Shown: one piece after another, positions 25,689 through 34,535 of the stretch
Numbering within the stretch: position 1 is the first letter of the stretch
Layout: every line of letters begins with the position of its first letter
Assembly: GCF_000612725.1 (NCBI RefSeq)
Contig: NZ_HG964452.1
Coordinates: 308,305 to 357,695 of the forward strand
Reading direction: 5' to 3'
Length of the DNA: 49,391 nt
Source of the DNA: Mycolicibacterium austroafricanum
GTDB taxonomy: Bacteria > Actinomycetota > Actinomycetes > Mycobacteriales > Mycobacteriaceae
Notes under the pieces: generated by a model
The model's database searches: none
Told to the model about the DNA's origin: nothing
The model's input: only the letters and a program-made list of their open reading frames with translations
Made by a program: the position numbers and the translations under genes

Positions 25689-26939
25689 ATGAGGCGAATG
25701 CTGATGGTTCTTCTCCTCGCGCTCGTCGCAACCATGCCCGGTGTCGCGAACTCGGCCACCGCGCTGATCGTCGGCGGGGCCGGCAAGTATGCGGTCCTGA
25801 CCGAGGAGCAGATGGCCGCAGCGCTCGGCGGACGCTTCAAGGACTACACGAGAGTCAACGTTCCGTTTCCGGGCCTTCCCGATGATCTCCGGTATTCGCT
25901 GGACGTCGGTACGGAAAACCTGCACGCCGCCGTCTACACCACCCCCGGCCCGAAGACGATCGGGGGTGTGTCGGAAGGCGCGCCGGTAGTGGATGAGGTC
26001 CTTCGCCGGTTGATGAACGACCCGAACCCGCCCCCCGCCGGGGAGCTCAATGCCGTCATGCTCGGCACCATGAGCCCGATCTGGTATCTGTTCACCGGAG
26101 TCGACTATCGCCCGGTCGCCGACACCAGATACGACGTGATGGTGGTCAAGGCCGAGTACGACGGCATCGCCGACTGGCCGGACAACTGGATCAACGTGCT
26201 GGCGGTCGCCAACGCGGTCCTGGGAGCGTTGCAGCTGCACGTGTCCAGTGCCTTCTACGACATCTCCCTGGTACCGCCGGAGTACGTTGCGAGGAAGACG
26301 AACAGCGAAGGCGGCACGACCACGACAGTTCTGATTCCCACGCCCCTGCTGCCCCTGCTGAAACCGCTGGCCGACGCCGGCGCTTCGCAGGAAACCATCG
26401 ATTGCCTCGATGGGATCATCAGACCGATCATCGACTCCGGCTATTGGAGATTCTGGTTCAAGGATCGCTCGTCGGGCTGGCCCCTGCCGCCGCCGGAGCC
26501 GGCGGGCACCGCGCCGATGGACATTGCGGTTCCGGAGCCGGGCTCCCCCGGCGATGTGGAACGCGACCTCGGCGCCGGACTGCCACCGGTGGTTGATCCG
26601 GAATCCGACCAGTCGGGTACCGCTGCGGCCGACGACGCGACGGCCCAACCGACCGACGACGCCACAGTGCAACCGACCGACGACGCGACAGTGCAACCGA
26701 CCGACGTACCGGCACCGAGTGATGAAGCGGTCGGGAACCGGGAACAAGAAGATGACCGCAACGCCGCCACGGGCAACGGTGAAGTCGCCCCCGCTGGTGA
26801 CGATGCTGCCGCTGCCGAACCCGAAGAGAACGAGAGCGTCGCGCCGGCGCCCGACGAGGCCATGGCCGACGACGGCGCGGATTCCGCAGGACCCAGCTCC
26901 TCGACTTCCGACGACGCGCCAGATGCAATAGGGAAATGA
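25689..26939 (+). CDS. Secreted PE-PPE-domain hydrolase
   Basis: A 416-residue exported protein. The signal peptide ends GVANSAT (about residue 23). The PE-PPE domain (a serine alpha/beta hydrolase found on PE/PPE proteins and alone) spans about 24-265, with TALIVGG at its start and a likely nucleophile Ser95 in GGVSEGAPV. The last 150 residues are disordered and acidic, with a three-copy 8-residue repeat. No PE or PPE leader is present. The VanX-like gene overlaps its stop by ATGA. A second PE-PPE protein is encoded at 29081-30661. Esterase or cutinase-like activity is inferred from the family. Confidence 0.85.
   Translation: MRRMLMVLLLALVATMPGVANSATALIVGGAGKYAVLTEEQMAAALGGRFKDYTRVNVPFPGLPDDLRYSLDVGTENLHAAVYTTPGPKTIGGVSEGAPVVDEVLRRLMNDPNPPPAGELNAVMLGTMSPIWYLFTGVDYRPVADTRYDVMVVKAEYDGIADWPDNWINVLAVANAVLGALQLHVSSAFYDISLVPPEYVARKTNSEGGTTTTVLIPTPLLPLLKPLADAGASQETIDCLDGIIRPIIDSGYWRFWFKDRSSGWPLPPPEPAGTAPMDIAVPEPGSPGDVERDLGAGLPPVVDPESDQSGTAAADDATAQPTDDATVQPTDDATVQPTDVPAPSDEAVGNREQEDDRNAATGNGEVAPAGDDAAAAEPEENESVAPAPDEAMADDGADSAGPSSSTSDDAPDAIGK
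26631..26702 (+). repeat. Three 24-bp tandem repeats in the PE-PPE gene tail
   Basis: Three adjacent 24-bp units encode DDATAQPT, DDATVQPT and DDATVQPT in the acidic C-terminal tail. Units 2 and 3 differ at one base. Confidence 0.85.
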
Positions 26940-27727
26940 CGAACACCCTGCTGCCCGCCGTCCTCGCCTGCGCCGTGGTGGCGGCCGCCGCGACCGCAGG
27001 GCCTGCGTCAGCCGAGCCCGGACCCACCGCCCCAGCCGACTTCGTGTCCCTCAGCGACATCGATCCCTCGATCCTGCTGGACATCCGGTACTCCGCGCCG
27101 CACAACTTCACCGGCGATCCCGTCGACGGCTATCAGGCGCCGATGTGCCTCCTGACTCGTCCGGCGGCCTACGCGCTGCGTGACGCCCAGCAGGAGTTCC
27201 TGGAGCAGGGCTACTCGTTGAAGGTCTACGACTGCTACCGTCCGCAACGCGCGGTCAACGATTTCGTCGAGTGGGCAAAGAACCTGACCGATCAACGGAT
27301 GAAGGCGGAGTTCTACCCCAGAGTGGACAAGACGCGCCTGTTCGCCGATGGCTACATCGCCGAGAAGTCGGGCCACAGTCGCGGCAGCACAGTCGATCTC
27401 ACCCTGGTCGCCCTGCCTGCCTCGCAGGAACCGGCCTATGTGCCCGGTCAGCCGCTCGTCGATTGCGCAGCACCGGTCAACCAGCGCTTCCCCGACGTGA
27501 GCGTCGACATGGGCACCGGCTACGACTGCTTCGATACCCTCGCGCACACCCTCGACCCGCGGATCCAGGGCGAGCAGTTGAAGAATCGGCTCCTGCTGAA
27601 GGAGGGCCTGGAACGCCACGGACTGCAGAACTACGAGTTGGAGTGGTGGCACTACACGTTCAAGCCAGAGACCCACCCCGAGACGTATTTCGACATCCCG
27701 GTCGCCCCGTCGTCGCTGACCGAATAA
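26936..27727 (+). CDS. Secreted VanX-like D-alanyl-D-alanine dipeptidase (M15D)
   Basis: A 263-residue exported protein. The signal peptide ends GPASAEPG (about residue 27). It has the M15D zinc peptidase motifs: Arg102 in YDCYRPQ (transition-state Arg), SGHSRGSTVD with zinc ligands His147 and Asp154, and EWWH with catalytic Glu236 and ligand His239. VanX itself is cytoplasmic; exported members act on peptides in the envelope. Translation is coupled to the PE-PPE gene by an ATGA overlap. Confidence 0.9.
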   Translation: MTNTLLPAVLACAVVAAAATAGPASAEPGPTAPADFVSLSDIDPSILLDIRYSAPHNFTGDPVDGYQAPMCLLTRPAAYALRDAQQEFLEQGYSLKVYDCYRPQRAVNDFVEWAKNLTDQRMKAEFYPRVDKTRLFADGYIAEKSGHSRGSTVDLTLVALPASQEPAYVPGQPLVDCAAPVNQRFPDVSVDMGTGYDCFDTLAHTLDPRIQGEQLKNRLLLKEGLERHGLQNYELEWWHYTFKPETHPETYFDIPVAPSSLTE

Positions 27728-27755
27728 GCCGGGCGACAAGGGTTTTCATGCCCCG

Positions 27756-29036
27756 CTAGGCAGCAAGGAAGGTGACGATGTCGATGCTGAGTTCACCTTC
27801 GACGATGCTGCGACGGCTGACCGGCGTGCCCGGTGCCGGTGGCGCAATGGAGAAGTACTTCGCGCCCGTGGGTGTGCAGAAGGTGGCGGTGTGTTCGCCG
27901 TCGGTGTCGGTGGTGGTGACATGCCAGCCCGGGGCTTCTTTGGCGTAGTTGCATGCCTGACACTCACCCAGCCCGTTGAGCGCACTGGTCGGCCCGCCCT
28001 CGCGGTCGGGGACTGCGTGGTCGTGATGGCGGATCGGGGCGTCGCAGTACGGGGTACGGCAGCTTTGATCGCGTAACCCGATGAAGGTGGCCAGGCCTTT
28101 CGGGAACAGCCGCGACCGCGACTCCATCGCCACCAACTGCCCCGATTTGGGGTGACGGTAGAGCCGGCGCAGCGTGGCTTTGGCCTTCGCGTCGGTGACG
28201 GCGTCGCTGACCAGGTCGCGCACCACCGCGGCCGGGACGGGGCCGTAGCCCTGGGCCCAGCCGGGGGCCTCGTCGTCGCCGAAAAGCGTGGTGTCGGCCA
28301 TGACCAGGTTCAGCGCCACCGACACCGGCTCGGCCGCGGAGCGCCCGGTGACGCGCTCATAGATTGTGTCCGCCATGACCTGATCGCGAGTGCGTCCGTC
28401 GAACGTGGTGTCGGCGGCCCGGTTACAGGCCGCGTACACCGCGACCCCATGGGTCATGGGCAGCAGCACCGTCACATACAGCATGTTGTCGGGGGCGGGA
28501 CGGCAGCTCACGCAGCGCTGTTCCGGCGCTTTTCGGGCCCGCTCCACCAACGCGGCAGCATCCAGCCGGGCGGCGATCTTCTTCGCCTCGGCCTCGATGC
28601 GTCTGTTGCCCCAGCCCTCCAATCCGGAGGCGTCCGCGCACAGTTCGGCGTCGAGTTGGCGGCGGTGCTCGACACTCAGGCAGGCGGATTCGCGCACGAT
28701 CAGGGTGGCCCGCCATTCCGACAGCGCCCCACTCTCCAGCGCGGCCAGCGTGTGCGGCATCTCGTTCACCAACGCCTTGGCGAACCCCAGATGCTGATTG
28801 CCCTTGACCGGAGCGTCGCGGCGGGCCAAGGCGACCTCCGAGGCCAGACCCTTGCCGCGGTGATGTGCACGCACACCGGCCGATTCCTCGGCCAATTGAC
28901 GTTTGGCCGCCCAGAGCGCGGTCGCGCGGGCCTGCGCCGCCGCGGCCTGAGACTTCAGCCGTTCAAGACGCTCGACCGCGGCACGCAGCTCGGCCTGCGA
29001 CGCGGTCTCATCGACATCGAACATACTTTCGAACAT
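27756..29036 (-). CDS. 13E12/DUF222 family protein with HNH nuclease domain
   Basis: A 426-residue member of the mycobacterial 13E12 repeat family. The N-terminal DUF222 part is helical (ELRAAVERLERLKSQAAAAQ). The C-terminal HNH domain has CRTPYCDAPIRHHDHAVP, then GGPTSALNGLGECQACNYAKEAPGW. The zinc cysteines and HH pair are intact. The start (29036, MFESMFDV) is chosen by family habit; no ribosome site is obvious. These genes are multi-copy and often variable between strains. Nuclease activity is presumed. Confidence 0.9.
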   Translation of the reverse strand: MFESMFDVDETASQAELRAAVERLERLKSQAAAAQARATALWAAKRQLAEESAGVRAHHRGKGLASEVALARRDAPVKGNQHLGFAKALVNEMPHTLAALESGALSEWRATLIVRESACLSVEHRRQLDAELCADASGLEGWGNRRIEAEAKKIAARLDAAALVERARKAPEQRCVSCRPAPDNMLYVTVLLPMTHGVAVYAACNRAADTTFDGRTRDQVMADTIYERVTGRSAAEPVSVALNLVMADTTLFGDDEAPGWAQGYGPVPAAVVRDLVSDAVTDAKAKATLRRLYRHPKSGQLVAMESRSRLFPKGLATFIGLRDQSCRTPYCDAPIRHHDHAVPDREGGPTSALNGLGECQACNYAKEAPGWHVTTTDTDGEHTATFCTPTGAKYFSIAPPAPGTPVSRRSIVEGELSIDIVTFLAA

Positions 29037-29080
29037 AAACCCGACGCTACACCGCGCCGCCGACAAGTCGCGACACCACT

Positions 29081-30661
29081 TCAGGCCGCGGTGGCGGCCG
29101 CGGCCGCGTCGGCGGGCGCCGAATCGCCGGCATCCGCCGAGAGGGAGTCGGCATCCGCCGAGCGGGAGTCGGCATCCGCTGCGTCCTCGCCGGAAACCCC
29201 TGAGGCGCTTTCCGTCGGACCGTCTTGGGACTCGTTGATCGTCTCGGTGTCCTTCAGGGCGTCATCCTCCGTTGGGGACACCTCGTCGGTGTCGGGGGTG
29301 TCGTTCTCGACGAAGTCCGGAGGCATGTCCTCCGACTCTGCGGGCGTCTCGGGCAAGAGTGTGGACGGCGTGGACTCCGTTGTCGGCGAGAAGGTTACGG
29401 TCTCCGGCGGTTCTGTTCCCGCGGGGTGCGCAGCCGGGGACCCGGAGCCCGGCGCCGCCTCGCCGTGCGTCTCGACCGGTGGAGCAAGATACGGCGTCGG
29501 CTCACCGTAGGGGTCGATGACCCCTGTGTACACCGGCGGCCCGCCGACGCCGAAGGGACTGGCCGGAACCGTCGTATGGAACGGCCGGCAGTCCGGATCG
29601 CCGGTGAGATAACTGATCGCGTCGTCCCACCCGGTCGGAATCGCCATCGCGAAGTTCAGCGCCGCCTTGATCAGATTCGGGACGTAGAGGTATCTGGCCG
29701 GGGTGGGCTGCCCGGGGTTGACGGTCCTGTCGTAGCCCATCTCGACCAGCACGCGCACCGCCGGGTCCAGGGCGATCGCCAACGGCTTTCCGACGATCGG
29801 CACCCACGTCAGCGGCACCAGAACCGGAGTGATCGGCGCCGGAATCAGGTAGTAGGTGCTGTCCTGGTACTGCCCCTGAAGTTGCGGAGTGCCTGCACCG
29901 GAATAGTTGGGGTGCAAAAGGATCGTCCCCATGATGGCGTTGAGGTCGGCCAGCAGGTTCAGAGGATTGGTGGGGAAATCGGCCCAGCCGTCGTACTGCC
30001 GCGCGACATCGACGGTCGTCAGAGGTCTCGGCTGCGGCGAGAAGGTCGGCGTGGAGCCGTTGAACGTGATCCCCAACAGGGGAATGTATGCGCCGACAAA
30101 GCGTTCGAGGATGCCGCCGTCGGGTCGATTGGGATTGGCCACCAACAGGAAGCTGACGGTGGATGCGACGGGATGGGCGATCAGCTGCAGCTTCTGGTTC
30201 GCTGCCACGGTGGCGCTCTGGGAATATGCGTAGATCACATAGGTGCTGTCGGCAACCGTATGAGGCCCCGTTTCGCTGTACGGGGCGAGCGTCGCCGTGC
30301 AGTCGGAGCCCTGGATGCAGTCGTTGAGGTTGGCTTGACCGACGGCCACCGACTCGTCGTAGGTCATGTCGAAAATCCCGTTGACAAACCGGATTTGCGC
30401 GGGCGTATAGGTGGCGACGAGGGAACACTGCGGGCCGCAGAGGCCACTCGGTGCAATGAAGGCGTCATCGGCCGCAGTGACGTATTTGTTGATGTAGTCC
30501 GGTGTGTCCTGCGGGACGCTCAGCGGGTGCCCGTTGCCACCCATGACGAGTGCGGTGCCGGCGCCCGCCGAGGTCGATGTGACGACGGACCCCCACGCGA
30601 ACAGTACGGCTATGACGAGGGAGAGCAGCCCCCAAGCCGCCGAACGCAATCGTCGTCGCAT
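29081..30661 (-). CDS. Secreted PE-PPE-domain protein with acidic tail
   Basis: A 526-residue exported protein. The signal peptide covers about residues 1-34 (ending TSAGAG). The PE-PPE domain spans about 35-300, starting TALVMGGNG, with the nucleophile Ser147 in YAYSQSA (GxSxS type). A Pro-rich linker leads to an acidic tail ending in SADADS-type repeats (21-bp units at 29130-29171). It is a relative of the PE-PPE protein at 25689-26939 but has a fuller catalytic loop. GGGGGGAAG precedes the ATG. Confidence 0.85.
   Translation of the reverse strand: MRRRLRSAAWGLLSLVIAVLFAWGSVVTSTSAGAGTALVMGGNGHPLSVPQDTPDYINKYVTAADDAFIAPSGLCGPQCSLVATYTPAQIRFVNGIFDMTYDESVAVGQANLNDCIQGSDCTATLAPYSETGPHTVADSTYVIYAYSQSATVAANQKLQLIAHPVASTVSFLLVANPNRPDGGILERFVGAYIPLLGITFNGSTPTFSPQPRPLTTVDVARQYDGWADFPTNPLNLLADLNAIMGTILLHPNYSGAGTPQLQGQYQDSTYYLIPAPITPVLVPLTWVPIVGKPLAIALDPAVRVLVEMGYDRTVNPGQPTPARYLYVPNLIKAALNFAMAIPTGWDDAISYLTGDPDCRPFHTTVPASPFGVGGPPVYTGVIDPYGEPTPYLAPPVETHGEAAPGSGSPAAHPAGTEPPETVTFSPTTESTPSTLLPETPAESEDMPPDFVENDTPDTDEVSPTEDDALKDTETINESQDGPTESASGVSGEDAADADSRSADADSLSADAGDSAPADAAAAATAA
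29130..29180. repeat. 21-bp tandem repeats in PE-PPE gene tail
   Basis: Two and a half units of 21 bp (29130-29150, 29151-29171, partial to 29180), differing at one base, encode SADADS(R/L) repeats at the C-terminus. Confidence 0.75.
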
Positions 30662-30796
30662 CTTCCCCCCACGCCAGATCTTGATCCCTGGTGTGAGTTT
30701 GCCAAGACCGCCGGCCGAGGCAAGAGACTTTGGTCCTCACAACGACGACCGGGAGTTCGAACACTCCAGTTCTTGCGAAGTGAACAACCGAAACAC

Positions 30797-30832
30797 GGGT
30801 AGGTTCAGCGGACTTCGGTGCTGAACCTACCC
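30797..30832 (-). terminator. Intrinsic terminator of the phasin-like gene
   Basis: Perfect 13-bp arms GGGTAGGTTCAGC and GCTGAACCTACCC with a 10-nt loop lie 25 bp beyond the stop of the minus-strand gene at 30858. GTGTTTCGGTTGTT follows in the direction of transcription. Confidence 0.8.
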
Positions 30833-30857
30833 CGACACAGCCCTCGCTGGATCGCTG

Positions 30858-31148
30858 CTACTTCTGTTCTTCGTCGGACTTGCTCAACGCACGGTCTGCA
30901 GTACGGATCAGGCTGCGGTTGAACTGATACTGCGCGGTGACCAGCTTGTCGGCCAGTTCGATCGCGGCGTCGACGAGCTTGGTGCGAAGCGGCTGCATGG
31001 CCTCGGGCACGGCTTCGTTGACCGTGTGGCGGAAGATCCGCAGCGCCTCTGTTGCGGCGTGCTGACCCATCTTGGCCGAATCCTGCACTTCGTCGAGGAG
31101 ATCGGCGGTGGTGGACGATTCAGCCTCGTTGGTAGCCACATCTGACAT
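30858..31148 (-). CDS. Phasin-like small helical protein
   Basis: A 96-residue, wholly helical, signal-less protein (DLLDEVQDSAKMGQHAATEALRIF... cut here, then KLVDAAIELADKLVTAQYQF). Amphipathic helix pattern and length resemble phasin-like or lipid-droplet-associated small proteins, but this is by pattern only. AGAGGACC precedes the ATG. A strong terminator follows. Confidence 0.7.
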   Translation of the reverse strand: MSDVATNEAESSTTADLLDEVQDSAKMGQHAATEALRIFRHTVNEAVPEAMQPLRTKLVDAAIELADKLVTAQYQFNRSLIRTADRALSKSDEEQK

Positions 31149-31483
31149 GTCAGGTCCTCTCTTGGTGGGTTTGCGCTGTCGGGTACGACGTTATTCCGCT
31201 CAGCCACAATGGGACTACGGCCGAAAGTCCACGAAATCACCGACCAAGAGCCTTGACCGCCGCCGGTCGGTAACCCGGCGGTCATTTACGGACAGATTTC
31301 GGACACTTCGTCGACACCAGATTCTCGACGGTGCCCCGCCCCGGACCGATCAGGTGCCGGAAACCAGGGTCGAAGGTCGATTTCTGAGTTCCCTTCGACT
31401 CTGTCCTGACCGGTCCCGCTCGGCCGACCATCGAAACCAGACAGACCACATGCGGGGCGACCAGTATCGGCGGTGAAGTACAG
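31149..31483. other. 335-bp divergent intergenic region
   Basis: This lies between the phasin-like gene and the SDR gene, transcribed away from each other. Minor open frames here have no ribosome sites. No clear palindrome or promoter was recognised. Confidence 0.5.
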
Positions 31484-32560
31484 GTGTCTGTGTTGATGAC
31501 CGGCTTTCCGGGCTTTCTGGGCAGCGCGCTGCTGCCACGAATTCTGCAGCGCACCGGCGGTGAGGCGGTGTGCCTGGTTCAGCGCAGATTCCTCGCGGCC
31601 GCCAACCGGCGACTGGCCGAGCTCGACTCCGATGATCCTTCACTGCGGCAACGCATTCGGATCATCGAGGGGGACATCACCCAGCCAGGCCTCGGCATCG
31701 ACCGGGACGTTCTGGCCGAGGTCACCGAGGCGTGGCATCTCGCCGCGGTGTACGACCTGACGATCGACCGCGAGACCGCGCTCCGGGTGAATGTCACGGG
31801 CACCACCAACATGTTGAATGCACTCGAACGCTGCACATCGTTGAGTCGCCTGCACTACTTCAGCACGTGCTACGTCAGCGGACGCTACGCCGGTCCGTTC
31901 AGCGAGGAGGAACTCGAAGTCGGGGCACCGTTCAACAACTTCTACGAGGAGACCAAGCACCTGGCCGAAGCCGAGGTTCGGCAACGAATGTCGGCAGGCA
32001 TGCCCGCCACGATCTATCGGCCCTCGATCGTCGTCGGGGACAGCCGGACGGGCGAAACCCAGAAGTTCGACGGGCCATATTTCGTGATGCAATGGCTGCT
32101 GCGACAACCGCGCAAGGCGGTCCTGCCGGTGGTCGGCGATCCCGCAATGGCCCGGGTCAACCTCGTCCCGCGTGATTTCGTCGTCGATGCGGTGGCGTAT
32201 CTGAGCGGGCAGTCCTCGTCGGCAGGCCGGACATACCACGTGGCCGATCCTCACCCCCTCACTGTCGCGGAGCTGATCAGCGTCCTCGCCGAGGCCACCG
32301 GGCGCGACGTCGTCTCGATACCACTGCCACGCAGGTTGGCCAAGACGTCGATACGCCACGTACCGGGCATCTACCGATTGCTGCGCATGCCCGCTGAAGC
32401 GGTGGACTACTTCGCCCATCCGACGTACTACTTGACCGAACACATCCGGGAAGATCTCGCCGGCAGCGGCATCGAGGCGCCGCCGTTTCCGAGCTATGTC
32501 GATCGCCTGGTGGCGTTCATGCGGGCGCACCCCGACCTCGGCTCCGCGGCGATGTACTGA
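31484..32560 (+). CDS. Extended SDR / acyl-CoA reductase-like (NAD_binding_4) protein
   Basis: A 358-residue NAD(P)-dependent oxidoreductase. The dinucleotide loop is TGFPGFLGS at the N-terminus, the catalytic pair is in FYEETKHLAE (Y-x-x-x-K), and the RPSIVVGDSRTG segment is typical of male-sterility/fatty acyl reductase-type SDRs. Start is GTG at 31484 or ATG at 31496; no strong ribosome site is visible. A fatty aldehyde/acyl or sugar-nucleotide substrate is possible. A TetR gene follows convergently. Confidence 0.8.
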   Translation: MSVLMTGFPGFLGSALLPRILQRTGGEAVCLVQRRFLAAANRRLAELDSDDPSLRQRIRIIEGDITQPGLGIDRDVLAEVTEAWHLAAVYDLTIDRETALRVNVTGTTNMLNALERCTSLSRLHYFSTCYVSGRYAGPFSEEELEVGAPFNNFYEETKHLAEAEVRQRMSAGMPATIYRPSIVVGDSRTGETQKFDGPYFVMQWLLRQPRKAVLPVVGDPAMARVNLVPRDFVVDAVAYLSGQSSSAGRTYHVADPHPLTVAELISVLAEATGRDVVSIPLPRRLAKTSIRHVPGIYRLLRMPAEAVDYFAHPTYYLTEHIREDLAGSGIEAPPFPSYVDRLVAFMRAHPDLGSAAMY

Positions 32561-32605
32561 ATCAGCCTCGTGCCTGACACTGCCGGCATCCCCACCAGCT
32601 CGGCG

Positions 32606-33328
32606 TCAGGGCAACGACCCAGCCGGGCGTGAGGGCATGAAGAGCGTCATCATCGCCTCAACCTGCTTGCGATCGAGCACCACTGTTGCCCCGTCGGGTA
32701 GACCCAGGATCCGGTCCGTCGCGATGCCGTACAGCTTGAGGCGTTTCACACAGTCATCGATGGTCTTACGCCGCGACTTCGCATCGGCCGCATCGAACAT
32801 GCGAACCAGGTAGTCCTGGATACTGGCGGCGAAACCTTGAATCATGTCACCGACACCCTCGGGATCGAAGGTGTCGAACACGCCCTCGCGTACCCCTTGG
32901 GTGATGACCTCGGTCAGTACCGGCCGGAACAGGTCCTCCCAGATGGTCACGATCTTTCTGAACAGCGCCTGGTTCTCCGGCATCAGCAGGGATCTCATCG
33001 CCGCGATCGGTTCCGGCGCCCCCATGCCCAATTTGACCTGGTAACTCGCCGTAAGTCCGGCATTGAGGCGTTCCAGCGCATTCTTACCGGGTTGGTCGAA
33101 GACCGGACGCAACACCTCGAAGGCTTCGCCGGCGCTGCGTTGAGCAAGCGCGACGACCAGGGCCTCTTTGGACGGAAAGTAATGGTAAAAGGCGCCTTTC
33201 GACGTACCCGAGACGGCAAGCAGGTCGTTGAGACTGACGTTTTCGTAACCACGTTCGAGAAAGAGCGCGAGCGCTCGGTCGAGCACTTCGGCCCGCCGGA
33301 CGTCCTTGGGTTTCACGACTCGCGGCAT
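32606..33328 (-). CDS. TetR/AcrR-family repressor
   Basis: A 240-residue regulator. The N-terminal HTH is canonical (ALALFLERGYENVSLNDLLA, SGTSKGAFYHYFPSKEALV). The C-terminal ligand domain is typical in length. It is 12 bp downstream of a small membrane-protein gene on the same strand, and a twin palindrome upstream of that gene (33824-33862) fits autoregulation of the pair. Ligand unknown. Confidence 0.9.
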   Translation of the reverse strand: MPRVVKPKDVRRAEVLDRALALFLERGYENVSLNDLLAVSGTSKGAFYHYFPSKEALVVALAQRSAGEAFEVLRPVFDQPGKNALERLNAGLTASYQVKLGMGAPEPIAAMRSLLMPENQALFRKIVTIWEDLFRPVLTEVITQGVREGVFDTFDPEGVGDMIQGFAASIQDYLVRMFDAADAKSRRKTIDDCVKRLKLYGIATDRILGLPDGATVVLDRKQVEAMMTLFMPSRPAGSLP

Positions 33329-33340
33329 GGCTGTATTGAA

Positions 33341-33778
33341 TCAGTCGGGCTTCTTCACCCATCCCACGTATGCCAGGTAGAGACCGCATACCGCAAGTAG
33401 CCCGAAACCGACCCGTACGACATCCACCGCAGTATCTGACGTTTGGGTGGCCGATTCGGCCCCCTCGACGATCAATTGCGGAACGGTGAGCAGGGCAAGA
33501 CCCCGCAGCAACAGAAACCAACCGAACAGCGAAATGATCACCGCGGCCACACTGCGCCAGTACTGGTGAAACGCAATGATGAACACGCCACACAGGAACA
33601 GCAGCGCCCCCAGCGACCACGACCACATCGGGTCTGCCGAGAAACTCGACAACTGACTCCCGATGCTTCCGGCCCTGATCGCGACAATCGCGGGGACCAC
33701 CGCGATGAACGGTCCGAGCACGCGCGCGAAGGAGCGGGTTCGCCGCGACCGATCGGTCGAGGTGACGGGTGCAGACAT
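33341..33778 (-). CDS. Four-helix membrane protein co-transcribed with tetR
   Basis: A 145-residue protein with about four transmembrane segments (LGPFIAVVPAIVAI, LGALLFLCGVFIIAF, VAAVIISLFGWFLLL, VVRVGFGLLAVCGLYLAY). Its family is not recognised. AGGAGT lies before the ATG. It is the first gene of a two-gene unit with the TetR regulator. Confidence 0.75.
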   Translation of the reverse strand: MSAPVTSTDRSRRTRSFARVLGPFIAVVPAIVAIRAGSIGSQLSSFSADPMWSWSLGALLFLCGVFIIAFHQYWRSVAAVIISLFGWFLLLRGLALLTVPQLIVEGAESATQTSDTAVDVVRVGFGLLAVCGLYLAYVGWVKKPD

Positions 33779-33823
33779 GAAAGGACTCCTCGGCGATGTC
33801 GGCAGGCGGCAGTCTGTCCACCC

Positions 33824-33862
33824 ATTAGACCACCGGTCTATAGATTAGACCAGTGGTCTGAA
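33824..33862. promoter_or_regulatory. Twin palindromic operators for the TetR unit
   Basis: Site 1 has arms TAGACC / GGTCTA (33826-33840) and site 2 is AGACCAGTGGTCT (33847-33859). Both share AGACCA/TGGTCT-like half-sites and lie about one helical turn pair (21 bp) apart, 46-84 bp before the membrane-protein start. This is a typical TetR autoregulatory layout. Confidence 0.7.
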
Positions 33863-33868
33863 CCGCCG

Positions 33869-34507
33869 TCATGCACCTGCGCGTTCCAGCTGCTCCCGCA
33901 GACGCGCGTTCTCGGCCTGCAGGGAGCTCAGCTCGCTGCGCAGCGGCGCGAGCGCCGGTTCCAGTTCTTCGAGCGTGAACCGCGGCGTGATGTGCTGGGG
34001 GCAGTTCCAGTCATAGGCATCCACCCCGACGACGACGGCGCGCTCGACCACTGCGTCATAGGTGCTGTCAGAAAGGGATTGGATCAGCGCGGCATCCTGC
34101 TCGGCGGTGACTATCCGGGCGTGCCCGAAGATCTTCAACCGGCGACGCTGCGCGTAGTCGACGGCGATGATGGCAACCCGGTCGTCGCCGTTCACATTGC
34201 CGGTGCTGATGTATTGCAGGTTGCCACGGAAATCGGCCCAACCGATGGTGTGGTCATCCAGCACGCGCACGAAACCCGGTGGACCGCCGCGGAACTGGAC
34301 ATAGGGCCAACCGGTTTCCCCGACCGACGCCAGGAAGAGGCCGTCACGTTCGCTCAGGTACTCCTTCTCCTCACCGGTCAGCGGATCACGTCCAGACGAC
34401 GCCTTTCCCGCAGCCAGCTTGCGTCCATAGAACGCCTCGCTGCCATGTTCGGACTGGACGGCTCGGACGTCACCGGTGAAGGCGATGGATCCGTAGTGCT
34501 TACTCAT
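33869..34507 (-). CDS. Pyridoxamine 5'-phosphate oxidase-like flavoprotein
   Basis: A 212-residue protein with an FMN-binding split-barrel of PNPOx type (FLASVGETGWPYVQFRGGPPGF, RVAIIAVDYAQRRRLKIFG). The C-terminus adds a short coiled coil (LRSELSSLQAENARLREQLE). It follows the NTF2-like gene by 28 bp, so it probably belongs to the hydrolase operon. The family uses FMN or F420 in small-molecule reduction; substrate unknown. Confidence 0.85.
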   Translation of the reverse strand: MSKHYGSIAFTGDVRAVQSEHGSEAFYGRKLAAGKASSGRDPLTGEEKEYLSERDGLFLASVGETGWPYVQFRGGPPGFVRVLDDHTIGWADFRGNLQYISTGNVNGDDRVAIIAVDYAQRRRLKIFGHARIVTAEQDAALIQSLSDSTYDAVVERAVVVGVDAYDWNCPQHITPRFTLEELEPALAPLRSELSSLQAENARLREQLERAGA

Positions 34508-34535
34508 TCCGCCTCGGCTCTCCGACGAATCGTGG

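Noticed and set aside
25413..26747. 444-codon minus-strand frame over WS/DGAT and PE-PPE genes
   Set aside because: Spans two real plus-strand genes and their intergenic repeats with no motif of its own.
28152..30802. Two long plus-strand frames over the 13E12 and PE-PPE genes
   Set aside because: Antisense shadows. The minus-strand products have signal peptides and recognisable domains; these do not.
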